A stretch of DNA of 64,000 nucleotides, taken from positions 1 to 64,000 of the forward strand of contig NZ_RXOM01000065.1 in assembly GCF_008692195.1 (NCBI RefSeq), written 5' to 3'. Every line of letters starts with the position of its first letter. Positions within the stretch are counted from its first letter, which is position 1. The notes under the pieces were generated by a model. The model searched no databases. It worked only from the letters and a program-made list of their open reading frames with translations, and was not told the DNA's origin. This stretch comes from Salegentibacter sp. R32. GTDB taxonomy: Bacteria; Bacteroidota; Bacteroidia; Flavobacteriales; Flavobacteriaceae. The position numbers and the translations under genes were made by a program. Positions 41,668 to 51,012 of this stretch are shown here, piece after piece.

Positions 41668-42651
41668 ATGAAGCTACCTTACCAAATCACTCCAGAACTA
41701 TTAAAATTAATAACCTCTATTTCAGAAAAAATAGGAGAAGTTAACGCCAATTACTTAAATAAAGCTTCTCCTAAACTGAGAAAACAAAACAGAATTAAAA
41801 CTATTCATTCCTCTTTAAAAATCGAAGGAAATACCCTTACGGAAGAACAAATAACCGCACTATTAGAAAAGAAAAGGGTGATTGGCCCTAAAAAAGATGT
41901 TGTTGAAGTTCTAAATGCGATCGAGATTTATGGAAATTTACATCGATATGATTCGCATAAGGAGAGCAGTTTTCTGAAAGCACATCAACATTTAATGAAG
42001 AACTTGATTGATGATGCCGGAAAATATAGAAAACAAGGAGTTGGAATTGCAAAAGGTTCAAAAATTGAACACCTAGCCCCTTCATTTACCAATGTACCCT
42101 ATTTGATGAAAGATTTATTTGAGTATTTAAAAAAATCTGAAGAAATTGAGTTAATCAAGAGTTGTGTTTTTCATTATGAAATGGAATTTATTCATCCGTT
42201 TTTAGACGGTAATGGAAGAATGGGAAGATTATGGCAAACTCTAATTTTAATGGAAAGATATCCTGTTTTTGAGTTTTTACCTTTTGAAACATTAATTAGT
42301 CAAGATCAGGAAAAATACTATCAAGCTTTAGCACAAAGTGATAGAGCAGGAAATTCTACCAAGTTTATTGAATATATGCTTACAGTTATCGATACTTCTA
42401 TCAATAAGCTTTTGGCTTACAATAATAGAACGCTAACGGAAAATGACCGTCTTGAGTATTTTATTAACTTCATTAACAAAGAGGAATTTTCAAGAAAAGA
42501 TTATATGAATGTTTTTAAAGATATTTCTTCAGCCACTGCCAGTAGGGATCTAAAAAAAGGATTGGTATTAAATCTATTTGAAAAAATAGGAGAAAAAAAT
42601 AAAACAAGATATCAAATAATAGCTCAGCGAGATACAACTGAACGAGGATAG
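41668..42651 (+). CDS. Fic-family AMPylation protein, class II
   Basis: Fic proteins transfer AMP or other nucleotide groups to target proteins. The active-site motif is HPFLDGNGRMGR, with catalytic His176. An N-terminal inhibitory helix with the S/TxxxEG/N form is present at residues 49-54 (Ser49, Glu53, Gly54), so this is a self-inhibited class II Fic. The N-terminal helical domain (about residues 1-90) and the C-terminal winged-helix region (about 255-320: EFSRKDYMNVFKDIS, SATASRDLKKG) match the common Fic layout. No separate antitoxin is needed in this class. The target is unknown. A small membrane protein gene follows 44 bases later. Confidence 0.9.
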   Translation: MKLPYQITPELLKLITSISEKIGEVNANYLNKASPKLRKQNRIKTIHSSLKIEGNTLTEEQITALLEKKRVIGPKKDVVEVLNAIEIYGNLHRYDSHKESSFLKAHQHLMKNLIDDAGKYRKQGVGIAKGSKIEHLAPSFTNVPYLMKDLFEYLKKSEEIELIKSCVFHYEMEFIHPFLDGNGRMGRLWQTLILMERYPVFEFLPFETLISQDQEKYYQALAQSDRAGNSTKFIEYMLTVIDTSINKLLAYNNRTLTENDRLEYFINFINKEEFSRKDYMNVFKDISSATASRDLKKGLVLNLFEKIGEKNKTRYQIIAQRDTTERG

Positions 42652-42695
42652 AAGTCGGGAATTTTGATTAACTTAGTTTTTAATCAATCATAGAA

Positions 42696-43046
42696 ATGAA
42701 ATCAAGAATAAAACAATCTTTAAAAATTATTATTTACATTTCTATTCTACTTGAGGTCCTTGGCTATTTTTGGTTCTTATTGGTTATGTTTTTGTCTAAA
42801 AATAAAGAGATTAAACAATGGATAATATTATTAGGTTATCTTCTTTTTGGTATTTTCTTTTTTTTGGGTAAATATTATTATTTTAAGAAAATCAAAATTG
42901 GCTTTATCCTTTTTAGTTATACCTTTTTAATTATAGCTCTATTTCTTATGGGTATAAACAATATTGCAGTTTTTTTATATTCAATGTTAATCAGCTTATT
43001 TTATTTTTTCTACAATAAGAAAATCACAATTTTTAATTCAAATTAA
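42696..43046 (+). CDS. Small membrane protein, uncharacterised
   Basis: I do not recognise this protein. It has 116 residues and four hydrophobic segments (about 10-32, 41-60, 66-88 and 88-110), with basic loops between them. It lies 44 bases after the Fic gene on the same strand and is very AT-rich, like other genes of the island. Whether it is linked to Fic is unclear. No motif indicates transport or enzyme activity. Confidence 0.55.
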   Translation: MKSRIKQSLKIIIYISILLEVLGYFWFLLVMFLSKNKEIKQWIILLGYLLFGIFFFLGKYYYFKKIKIGFILFSYTFLIIALFLMGINNIAVFLYSMLISLFYFFYNKKITIFNSN

Positions 43047-43243
43047 AAAGTTTAGAAAACTTTAAAAACCATTGATTTTCGTTTTTGGCGTAAGTTTAAA
43101 TTAACTTCCACCCCTCTATTTCCTATGCGTGCATACAATAACTAAAGGCTATTTTTCCGTTCAATTTTAATAATATGTATATTGCTCGTGTCGAATTTTA
43201 GGATTCTTCTATTTTTGCTTCAAAAAATTAAAAAAATATACGA

Positions 43244-44251
43244 ATGTTATATCAATCAAAAATTGCCGGACTGGGCTATTACGTTCCCGAAAATGTAGTC
43301 ACCAACGACGACCTTTCCAAAATGATGGAAACCAATGACGAATGGATTACCGAGCGTACTGGCATTAAAGAACGACGACACATTAAAAACGACGGGAATT
43401 CTACCGCAGTAATGGGCGTAAAAGCCGCTAAAATCGCGTTAGAAAGAGCCAAGATAGATAAAGATGATATCGATTTAATTGTCTTTGCCACTTTGAGTCC
43501 CGATTATTATTTTCCGGGTTGTGGTGTACAAGTACAAGAAATGCTAGACATTAATACCTGTCCGGCCTTAGATGTGAGGAACCAATGTAGCGGTTTTATC
43601 TACGGACTTTCGGTAGCCGATCAATTTATAAAAACCGGAATGTATAAAAACGTGCTTTTGATTGGGAGTGAAAACCATTCAGGAGGTTTGGATATGACAA
43701 CGCGTGGTCGCGGCGTTTCCGTGATTTTTGGAGATGGAGCAGGAGCGGCTGTCTTAACCAGAAGCGACCACAACGGACAAGGAATTTTATCTACACACTT
43801 ACACTCAGAAGGAAAACACGCCTTAGAACTATCCTTAAAAGGACCAAGTACCATGCATTGGGTGCCAGAGATTATAGCGGAGAATCCGCAAGAAGATATT
43901 CCGTATTATCCTTATATGAACGGTCAGTTTGTATTTAAAAATGCCGTACAACGTTTTTCTGAAGTGATTATGGAAGGTCTACAAGATAACGGATTGGAAG
44001 TTTCAGATATCGATATGTTAATTCCGCATCAGGCCAATTTGAGGATTTCGCAATTCATTCAACAAAAATTTAAACTGAATGATGAGCAGGTATTTAATAA
44101 TATCCAGAAATATGGAAATACGACTGCGGCTTCAATTCCCATCGCTTTAACCGAAGCTTGGGAACAGGGTAAAATAAAAGAAGGAGATCACGTAGTTTTA
44201 GCTGCTTTTGGTAGTGGTTTTACGTGGGCAAGTGCAGTGATTAACTGGTAA
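43244..44251 (+). CDS. fabH: 3-Oxoacyl-ACP synthase III
   Basis: FabH condenses acyl-CoA primers with malonyl-ACP to start fatty-acid synthesis. The thiolase-fold triad is complete: Cys115 in NQCSGFIYG, His262 in IPHQANLRI and Asn292 in YGNTTAASIP. The N-terminus (AGLGYYVPENVVTNDDL and the WITERTGIKERR motif) is typical. The length of 335 is normal. It could also act in other KAS III roles, such as secondary lipid synthesis, because no acyl-carrier gene is adjacent; it stands alone between the Fic island and a CoA-binding gene. Hairpins that look like terminators follow it. Confidence 0.9.
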   Translation: MLYQSKIAGLGYYVPENVVTNDDLSKMMETNDEWITERTGIKERRHIKNDGNSTAVMGVKAAKIALERAKIDKDDIDLIVFATLSPDYYFPGCGVQVQEMLDINTCPALDVRNQCSGFIYGLSVADQFIKTGMYKNVLLIGSENHSGGLDMTTRGRGVSVIFGDGAGAAVLTRSDHNGQGILSTHLHSEGKHALELSLKGPSTMHWVPEIIAENPQEDIPYYPYMNGQFVFKNAVQRFSEVIMEGLQDNGLEVSDIDMLIPHQANLRISQFIQQKFKLNDEQVFNNIQKYGNTTAASIPIALTEAWEQGKIKEGDHVVLAAFGSGFTWASAVINW

Positions 44252-44256
44252 AAAAT

Positions 44257-44285
44257 AACCCCTCAAGTAAACACTCAAGGGGTTT
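44257..44285 (+). terminator. Probable terminator after fabH
   Basis: The outer stem AACCCCT with AGGGGTT contains mismatches and a short inner AGT/ACT stem, followed by TTT, 6 bases after the fabH stop codon. It is imperfect but well placed. Confidence 0.55.
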
Positions 44286-44439
44286 GCCAAAATAATATTG
44301 TTAGTCGATAGATTTTTTTAAAGGCTAATTCAAATAAATTATAACTAACACTCACTATAGTAATAGACGAATAAATTCTTAAAAAGTTGCATGAATTAAC
44401 CAAGTTTAACAATTTGATAATATATCTTTAATATTTTTA

Positions 44440-44469
44440 AAAACCCGCCATTTTTTTGACGGGTTTTTT
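44440..44469 (+). terminator. Terminator-like hairpin
   Basis: AAAACCCG pairs with CGGGTTTT around a T-rich loop, and six Ts follow. It lies 189 bases past fabH and 109 bases before the CoA-binding gene, so it could end a transcript reading through from fabH or from a short untranslated RNA. Confidence 0.6.
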
Positions 44470-44577
44470 ATTAACCAAATAAATTTCTTTACCTCAACTA
44501 TGAAAATTTGGTTAAATATTTTCTCTTCTTCATTGCTTCTTCTATCTTAAGGACGAACCATAAAACACGATGTTGCA

Positions 44578-44949
44578 ATGATGGCTACAAAAAATGAAAC
44601 TTTAGTAATTGGAGCTTCTTTAAAACCAAATCGATATTCAAATATTGCGATTACAAGATTACGTAACAATGAGCAAACCACGAAAGCAATTGGTTTACGG
44701 GAAGGGGAAGTGGAAGATGTGAAAATTGAAACTAAACTAAAAGATTTTCAAAATATAGATACAGTTACCCTTTATTTAAATCCGAAGCGTCAACGGGATT
44801 ATTATGAATACATTATTAGCTTGAATCCAAGAAGGGTAATTTTTAATCCCGGTACCGAAAATCCTGATTTTTACAAAATGCTGCGGGAAAATAAAATACA
44901 AGTTGAAGTAGCTTGTACGTTGGTTTTACTTTCGACGAATCAATACTAA
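44578..44949 (+). CDS. CoA-binding domain protein
   Basis: This 123-residue protein is a single CoA-binding-2 domain with a Rossmann fold, as in the small YccU-like proteins. The N-terminal strand and loop [14 protein letters not shown] binds CoA in relatives, followed by the [10 protein letters not shown] and [10 protein letters not shown] segments. It has no CoA ligase partner. Two adjacent ATG codons start the frame; I used the first. The 3' end overlaps the symporter gene by 24 bases, convergent. Confidence 0.85.
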   Translation: MMATKNETLVIGASLKPNRYSNIAITRLRNNEQTTKAIGLREGEVEDVKIETKLKDFQNIDTVTLYLNPKRQRDYYEYIISLNPRRVIFNPGTENPDFYKMLRENKIQVEVACTLVLLSTNQY

Positions 44950-46383
44950 ACCGAGAAAAGTAATTAATCCGTTAACGATAAGTAATTCATAATTAAAATG
45001 ATAACCGCCAAGATATTCCGCAGGTAAATTCCCTAGAACTGCTGTGAGAGCGACTGAAATAACAGCTACCAACCAAACCCATTGGTCGTTTACTTTCCAT
45101 TTCGTGAAAATTCCGAAGCTAAATAAACCTAATAAAGGTCCATATGTATAGCTGGCCACAGTGAGTAACGTATCGATGACGCTGGTATCCAATAAATATT
45201 TAAAGGAGATAATTACCACAATTAGAAGCACACTTATCACGACGTGAATGCGTTTTCGAAGTCCTTTTTGAAGGGAAACCTCTTTATTTTCAATATCTAA
45301 AAAATCTACACAAAAACTAGTGGTAAGTGAAGTTAACGCACTATCGGCGCTAGAATAGGCGGCTGCAATTAAACCAAGCAGAAAAATAACCCCAAGTCCC
45401 AATCCCATGGTTCCGTTAAGTGCAATTTCAGGAAATAACAAATCGGTTTTTTCCTTTCCATCTAAAACCGGAATTCCAATTCCTTGCTGTTCAGCGTAAA
45501 TAAATAAAAGCGCTCCTAAAAACAAAAAGAGAATATTTACCGGAATAAACACAAAACTATAAGAAAGCACATTTTTCTTAGCATCGCTTAAGGTTTTGCA
45601 AGTCAGGTTTTTCTGCATCATATCTTGGTCCAGACCCGTCATACAAATGGTAATGAACATTCCTCCAAAAAAAGCTTTGAAGAAGTAATTTTTATCGAGA
45701 ATGCTTTCAAAATGAAAAGTACTCGTATATTTATCTAATTCCGGTGCGGTAAAAAAGTCACTGAAACTCCACTGCAATTCTTCAGAAATAAAATAAATAG
45801 CGATAATCACCGAACCCAGCATAAATAAGGTTTGCAGCGTATCGGTCCACACAATGGTTTTAATTCCACCACGCGAAGTGTAAATCCAAATCAATAAAAT
45901 AGAAATGACGACGGTTACCCAATAAGGAATATTCCACGCATCAAAAACAAAATACTGCAATACGGTGGCTACTAAAAATAGCCGGAAAGAAGCTCCCAAT
46001 ACTCGGGAAATAAAGAAAAAGAAAGCTCCGGTTTTATAACTTACATTCCCAAAGCGTTCCTTTAAATATTGATAAATAGAAGTTACATTTAAGCTGTAAT
46101 AAATAGGAAGCAATACAAACGCAATCACGAAATACCCCACCAGATAGCCCAAAACTACTTGCATATAACTGAATTCAGCATCGCGAACCCAACCAGGGAC
46201 CGAGATAAACGTAACTCCGGAAAGTGAGGCTCCCACCATCCCGAAAGCAACCACATACCAAGGCGATTTTCCTTCGGCTTTAAAAAATGCATCGTTACTA
46301 TCGTTCTTTCCCGTAAAATAAGAAATGAGCATTAATACTGCGAAGTATAAACCAATAAGTAAAAGGATATGGATAGGCTTCAT
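44926..46383 (-). CDS. Sodium:solute symporter
   Basis: This inner-membrane carrier belongs to the sodium/solute symporter (SSS) family. About 13 transmembrane helices are visible across 485 residues. Hallmarks are [18 protein letters not shown] in the first helices and the SADSALTSL segment with sodium-binding Ser/Ala residues (near residue 342). The substrate cannot be told; relatives move sugars, amino acids, proline or sialic acid. It is convergent with the CoA-binding gene and divergent from the PorE-like gene, with about 137 bases between start codons that must contain both promoters. Confidence 0.9.
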   Translation of the reverse strand: MKPIHILLLIGLYFAVLMLISYFTGKNDSNDAFFKAEGKSPWYVVAFGMVGASLSGVTFISVPGWVRDAEFSYMQVVLGYLVGYFVIAFVLLPIYYSLNVTSIYQYLKERFGNVSYKTGAFFFFISRVLGASFRLFLVATVLQYFVFDAWNIPYWVTVVISILLIWIYTSRGGIKTIVWTDTLQTLFMLGSVIIAIYFISEELQWSFSDFFTAPELDKYTSTFHFESILDKNYFFKAFFGGMFITICMTGLDQDMMQKNLTCKTLSDAKKNVLSYSFVFIPVNILFLFLGALLFIYAEQQGIGIPVLDGKEKTDLLFPEIALNGTMGLGLGVIFLLGLIAAAYSSADSALTSLTTSFCVDFLDIENKEVSLQKGLRKRIHVVISVLLIVVIISFKYLLDTSVIDTLLTVASYTYGPLLGLFSFGIFTKWKVNDQWVWLVAVISVALTAVLGNLPAEYLGGYHFNYELLIVNGLITFLGLVLIRRK

Positions 46384-46520
46384 ACGGAATCATAAGTTTT
46401 ATGCAAACTTACTAATATAGATTACTTAAATAACAATCTTCAATGCTTGAATTTCGTCTAGAAGTAATTTATTCTGAAAAACTTTCATAAATTGTAAGCC
46501 ATATCCTAAACTCAACTAAA

Positions 46521-48374
46521 ATGATAAAAAAATATTTACTCTTAGGAAGCTTTTTGGCAAGTGGTTTTTTGGTGGCACAAAATCAAAATACAGAAGAAGC
46601 TGATCAGCTTTTCGCTAATTATGAATATGTAGATGCCATTGATGAATACTTGGAATTGGTAGATAAAGGTAAAGCCAATACTTACGTTTACAAACAATTG
46701 GGCGATAGTTACTATAAAATTTTTAATATTCAAGAAGCGTCCAAATGGTATAGCAAAGCCGTTCAAAAAAAACAGGATGCTGAAACCTATTACAATTATG
46801 CGCAAACTTTAAAATCACAAGGGAAATATAAAGAAGCTAACGAGCAGTTAGATAAGTTTGCGGAGCTAAAGCCGAAAGATCCACGAGCAATTGCACATTT
46901 AGAAAACCCTAATTATATTCCGAAGTTATCTTCCGATGATGCAAAATTCACGGTAGAAAAACTTCCGTACAGCAGTAAAGAATTTACCGATTTTGGACCA
47001 ATTGCTGTTGGGAATACCTTATATTTTGTAAGTACCCGAAACAAAAGCAACAAAAAAGATAAATGGTCCAACCAACCCTTTTTAGATATTTTTCAAGTGA
47101 ATCAAAATGGTGAGGCAGAGCCGGAACCTGTGGAAAATATCAATACCAATCACCACGACGGGCCGGTAACCATTAGCAAAGAGGGAAATTTAATGGTTTT
47201 CTCTAAAGACGGTCACGAAGAAGGTTTATATAAAAAAGGGAAAGGGAGAACTAAAATTGCCCAACAAGGGTTGTACTTAGCTAAGAAAGTAAATGGCGAA
47301 TGGAAATACATTAAACCGCTTTCCATTAATAGTTCGGAGTATTCGGTTACCCATCCGGCGTTGAGTGACGATGGAAAAACTTTATATTTTGCTTCCGATA
47401 TGCCGGGCGGTTTAGGAGATACCGATTTATGGAAAGTTGAATTTTCTGAAAATTCCCTTGGGAAACCAGTTAATTTAGGCGATAAAATTAATACACCTGC
47501 TAAAGAAGGATTTCCTTCCGTACGGGAAAATGTATTGTATTTTTCCACCAATGGAAGACAAGGTTTAGGAGGATTTGATGTGTTTAGTTTTGAGTTAGAA
47601 AACGGAGAAAAAGCTGAAAATATGGGAACACCTATTAATACGGAAAAAGACGATTTCTCTTTCAGTATGGATATGGAAAACAAAAATGGCTATTTTGCCT
47701 CTAATCGTGACGGTATCGACCAGCTTTATGTGGCGAAAGGGATTTGTAAAGCAGAGTTGCTGAATTTAATTAAAGATGAAAAGACTCAAGCTCTAATCAC
47801 CAATGCTGAGGTTGCTATTTTAGATGAACAAGGAAATAAAATTACCACCACGAAAACCAATGCTGAGGGAAAAGTAATTTTTGAGGTTTCTTGTGAACAT
47901 CCGTATCAACTAGAAATTTCTAACCCAGGTTATGAAACCAAAATGGTGATGATTGAAAAACCGGTCCATGGCGTTAACAAAAAAGAAATATTCCTAACGC
48001 CGGAAGAAGTAGAAATTACCGAAACCGAAGTAAAACTGGATAATATTTATTTTGAATTCGATAAAAGTTTTATCACCCAACAAGGTGCCAAAGAGTTAGA
48101 TAAATTAGTCCGTGTGATGCAAAAATACCCTGATATGAATATCATGGTAAAATCACACACCGATTCTAAAGGAAGCGCTTCTTACAACAAAAAACTCTCT
48201 AACGAACGTGCACAATCTACCGTTCAATATTTAATTTCCAAAGGAATTTCAAAAGACAGGCTTAGCGGACAAGGGATGGGAAGCACCGAACCGAAAATAG
48301 ATTGCGGTGCTAATTGTACCGAAGAAGAGGATGCCCAAAACCGAAGATCGGAGTTTATTATTGTTAAGAAGTAA
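46521..48374 (+). CDS. PorE-like OmpA protein (TPR, beta-propeller, OmpA)
   Basis: The protein has a signal peptide (residues 1-20), an N-terminal TPR-like region (about 20-115: AETYYNYAQTLKSQGKYKEA), PD40/WD40-type beta-propeller repeats (about 150-405: GPVTISKEGNLMVFSKDG, HPALSDDGKTLYFASD), a carboxypeptidase-regulatory-like domain (about 410-490), and an OmpA peptidoglycan-binding domain (about 500-617: VKSHTDSKGSASYNKKLS). That is the architecture of PorE, a component or cargo anchor of type IX secretion. No PorP/SprF gene is adjacent. A type B T9SS protein follows after a terminator. The link with secretion is inferred from domain order. Confidence 0.82.
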   Translation: MIKKYLLLGSFLASGFLVAQNQNTEEADQLFANYEYVDAIDEYLELVDKGKANTYVYKQLGDSYYKIFNIQEASKWYSKAVQKKQDAETYYNYAQTLKSQGKYKEANEQLDKFAELKPKDPRAIAHLENPNYIPKLSSDDAKFTVEKLPYSSKEFTDFGPIAVGNTLYFVSTRNKSNKKDKWSNQPFLDIFQVNQNGEAEPEPVENINTNHHDGPVTISKEGNLMVFSKDGHEEGLYKKGKGRTKIAQQGLYLAKKVNGEWKYIKPLSINSSEYSVTHPALSDDGKTLYFASDMPGGLGDTDLWKVEFSENSLGKPVNLGDKINTPAKEGFPSVRENVLYFSTNGRQGLGGFDVFSFELENGEKAENMGTPINTEKDDFSFSMDMENKNGYFASNRDGIDQLYVAKGICKAELLNLIKDEKTQALITNAEVAILDEQGNKITTTKTNAEGKVIFEVSCEHPYQLEISNPGYETKMVMIEKPVHGVNKKEIFLTPEEVEITETEVKLDNIYFEFDKSFITQQGAKELDKLVRVMQKYPDMNIMVKSHTDSKGSASYNKKLSNERAQSTVQYLISKGISKDRLSGQGMGSTEPKIDCGANCTEEEDAQNRRSEFIIVKK

Positions 48375-48400
48375 AAATAAATTGTAATTTTATAAAACAT

Positions 48401-48433
48401 AAAGTCAGTCTTATTTTAGACTGACTTTTTATT
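48401..48433 (+). terminator. Terminator after the PorE-like gene
   Basis: A perfect 11-base stem (AAAGTCAGTCT with AGACTGACTTT), a 6-base loop and a T-rich run lie 26 bases past the stop, separating this gene from the type B T9SS gene downstream. Confidence 0.85.
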
Positions 48434-48445
48434 TTTCTCAGTCTT

Positions 48446-50362
48446 ATGAAATTTATATTCCTTGGCTTCTTAGTCATGTGCTCCTTTTTAATAAAAGCAC
48501 AACCACCCAATGATTGCGTAGATGCCATTGTTATTTGTGGTAATGGAAGTTTTAGTTCCAATGCTAGTGGAGCGGGAATACAAGAAGTGTCAGGTTGTTC
48601 CAGTCAAGAACATAATTCTATTTGGATACGGGTAGATGTTGTACAATCAGGTACGTTAGGTTTCGATTTAATTCCAGATAATACCGCTATGGCTGTTGAT
48701 TATGATTTTTGGGTATATGGTCCCAATGAAGATTGTTCAAGTTTGACCTCACCAATCCGATGCTCTACCACCAATCCCATTGCGGCAGGACAAACCAATA
48801 ATCATACTGGTATTGGTAATGCAGCCATGGAAAATTTTGAAGGTCCGGGTCCCGATGGCGATAGCTATGTGGAATGGATGGATGTGCAGAGTGGAGAGTT
48901 CTATTATATTGTTATCGATAGGCCCATTGGGAATGGCGGTTTTGAAATTAATTGGACGGGAACTGCCTCTGAAGGTACCGGTGCATTTCCTGAACCGCCT
49001 GTGGCAAATTTAATAGCAGATCTAGAAGAGTGTAGTGATACCGGTAGCGCCAATTTTAATCTGGGAAGTTTAAGAAGTAGTATCAATTCAAATTTATCTG
49101 AAAACACGGTCGATTTTTATGAAACTTTAGCCAATGCGACTGATAATCTTAATCCCTTAACAGATAATTATACTTCAACTCAAAGTGTACAAACGATTTA
49201 TGCAAAAGTCACCAGTAACTCTACTCAATGTACGAATGTGACTGAGTTTAATTTAATTATCAATCAAATTGATAATATTCAGATTGATGCTTCAGAAAAT
49301 CCAATTTGTGCACCAAGAGATGTTGAAATACAATTTTCAGGTTCTGCTAATGCGATAGTAGAATATGAAATTGATGGAGGGAGTATGCAACAAATTCAGT
49401 TAGATGCTTCAGGAACTTCAATTTTTGATTTATTTGTAGATGATGAGGTAACTGTGTTAGTAATTAATACATATATTGAAAATCCTGATGGAAGTATTCG
49501 ATGTTCAGCCACGCAAAATGAATCGATTAGTATAACTCTTAACGGAATTTCAGTAGGCGATAATTTAATCGATTTTTATGAATGCGATGGAAATAAAGAC
49601 GGTAAGGTGGTTTACAATTTAACAGTAAATGATTCCATTGCTTTATCAAATGTAGATAGCGGTTATCAAGTGAATTATTACACTTCTCAAAATGAAGCGG
49701 AAAACAGAAATAATCCCATACTTTTACCGGTTTCTTTTGAAAATACAGCACCCCTCCCACAAGAAATTTGGGTAAGGGTGGAAGATGAAAATTTTACCGA
49801 TTGCTTTGCGGTAAGTAGTTTTGAGTTAGATGCCTATACCGATGCGCCTCCAAGTTTTGAAATAGAACGAAGCAATTTGAATTTTGAAGAACAGCATACC
49901 ATTACCATTTCAAATGTTACCGGAATAGGAACTTATGAATTCAGCATCAATGGAGAAGATTGGAAACAGCTAGATGAAACCAATACCATAACTTTTACGG
50001 TAGAAGGTGGCGGACAGTTTGTTGTCACAGGTCGTCACACCGAAGGTTGTGGAAGCAGTTTTAAAACGACCACCTTCATTGATTATCCTAGGTTTTTTAC
50101 ACCCAATCAAGATGGCATTAATGATACTTGGAACATAAAAGGCTTTCAGCAGCAGAATGCTAACGCTAAAATTTTAATTTTTACACGGTTCGGGAAACTT
50201 TTAAAAAGCTTGTCACCTTCTTCAAGAGGCTGGGATGGAAGCTATCACGGTAAACAAATGCCTTCCAACGATTATTGGTTTTTAGTAGAATACGTAGAAC
50301 CACTGCCGGACGGGACTATTATTAACAAATCTTTCAAAAGTAATTTTACCTTAAAACGCTAA
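48446..50362 (+). CDS. Secreted protein with T9SS type B sorting domain
   Basis: The 638-residue protein has a signal peptide (residues 1-18), a cysteine-bearing N-terminal beta-sandwich (about 20-175: DCVDAIVICGNGSFSSNASG), several Ig-like or internal repeat domains, and a C-terminal gliding-type (CHU_C) type B sorting domain (about 550-638: FFTPNQDGINDTWNIKGF, FTRFGKLLKS, WDGSYHGKQMPSNDYWFLVEY in parts). It would be exported by the type IX system to the surface. Proteins of this class are often several thousand residues long, so this one is short. The binding partner is unknown, and no PorP/SprF gene is present next to it. Confidence 0.85.
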   Translation: MKFIFLGFLVMCSFLIKAQPPNDCVDAIVICGNGSFSSNASGAGIQEVSGCSSQEHNSIWIRVDVVQSGTLGFDLIPDNTAMAVDYDFWVYGPNEDCSSLTSPIRCSTTNPIAAGQTNNHTGIGNAAMENFEGPGPDGDSYVEWMDVQSGEFYYIVIDRPIGNGGFEINWTGTASEGTGAFPEPPVANLIADLEECSDTGSANFNLGSLRSSINSNLSENTVDFYETLANATDNLNPLTDNYTSTQSVQTIYAKVTSNSTQCTNVTEFNLIINQIDNIQIDASENPICAPRDVEIQFSGSANAIVEYEIDGGSMQQIQLDASGTSIFDLFVDDEVTVLVINTYIENPDGSIRCSATQNESISITLNGISVGDNLIDFYECDGNKDGKVVYNLTVNDSIALSNVDSGYQVNYYTSQNEAENRNNPILLPVSFENTAPLPQEIWVRVEDENFTDCFAVSSFELDAYTDAPPSFEIERSNLNFEEQHTITISNVTGIGTYEFSINGEDWKQLDETNTITFTVEGGGQFVVTGRHTEGCGSSFKTTTFIDYPRFFTPNQDGINDTWNIKGFQQQNANAKILIFTRFGKLLKSLSPSSRGWDGSYHGKQMPSNDYWFLVEYVEPLPDGTIINKSFKSNFTLKR

Positions 50363-50393
50363 TCACCCGTTTTAAATTTGTAAATTCGCGGCT

Positions 50394-51011
50394 ATGGATT
50401 TTTCTTCAAAATTGTTGGAAAATGCCGTACACGAGATGGCACAACTTCCGGGAATTGGAAAGCGTACGGCGTTACGTTTGGTCTTACATTTACTAAAACA
50501 GCCCGAAGAACAAACTACACATTTGGCCAAAGCTTTGGTAGATTTAAAAACCGAAGTGAAATTTTGCAAAAACTGTCATAATATTAGTGATCACGATTTA
50601 TGTGAAATTTGTGCCAATCCCAATCGGGAAAAAAGCATAGTTTGTGTGGTGGAAGATGTTCGGGATGTGATGGCTATTGAAAATACCAGTCAATATAAAG
50701 GATTGTATCACGTATTGGGCGGTAAAATAAGTCCGATGGATGGCGTGGGACCCAATCAACTGCATATTTCAACTTTGATCGATAAAGTGAAAAATGGTGA
50801 AGTCACCGAAATCATTTTTGCCCTAAGCAGCACGATGGAAGGCGATACTACCAATTTTTACATCTACAAACAATTACAGGATTTTGAAGTAACTACTTCT
50901 ACCATTGCCCGTGGAATTGGAGTAGGGGATGAACTAGAATATGCCGATGAGGTGACGTTAGGGAGAAGTATTTTACACCGCGTCCCTTTTGAAAACTCAC
51001 TTAAAAGTTAA
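50394..51011 (+). CDS. recR: Recombination protein RecR
   Basis: RecR works with RecO (and RecF) to load RecA on gapped DNA. The 205-residue protein has the N-terminal helix-hairpin-helix ([17 protein letters not shown]), the zinc finger [16 protein letters not shown], and a Toprim domain ([21 protein letters not shown], quoted in part, and [12 protein letters not shown]). The gene's stop is two bases before the next glycosyltransferase start, so the two may be co-transcribed. Confidence 0.95.
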   Translation: MDFSSKLLENAVHEMAQLPGIGKRTALRLVLHLLKQPEEQTTHLAKALVDLKTEVKFCKNCHNISDHDLCEICANPNREKSIVCVVEDVRDVMAIENTSQYKGLYHVLGGKISPMDGVGPNQLHISTLIDKVKNGEVTEIIFALSSTMEGDTTNFYIYKQLQDFEVTTSTIARGIGVGDELEYADEVTLGRSILHRVPFENSLKS

Positions 51012-51012
51012 G

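Larger units (their letters stand above)
44252..44577. other. Intergenic stretch with two hairpins
   Basis: No gene is seen in these 326 bases, only two terminator-like hairpins described separately and AT-rich sequence leading to the CoA-binding gene. Confidence 0.7.

Noticed and set aside
47213-47683. A 156-codon frame opposite to the PorE-like gene
   Set aside because: It is an antisense shadow of the propeller repeats, Ser- and Pro-rich, with no support.
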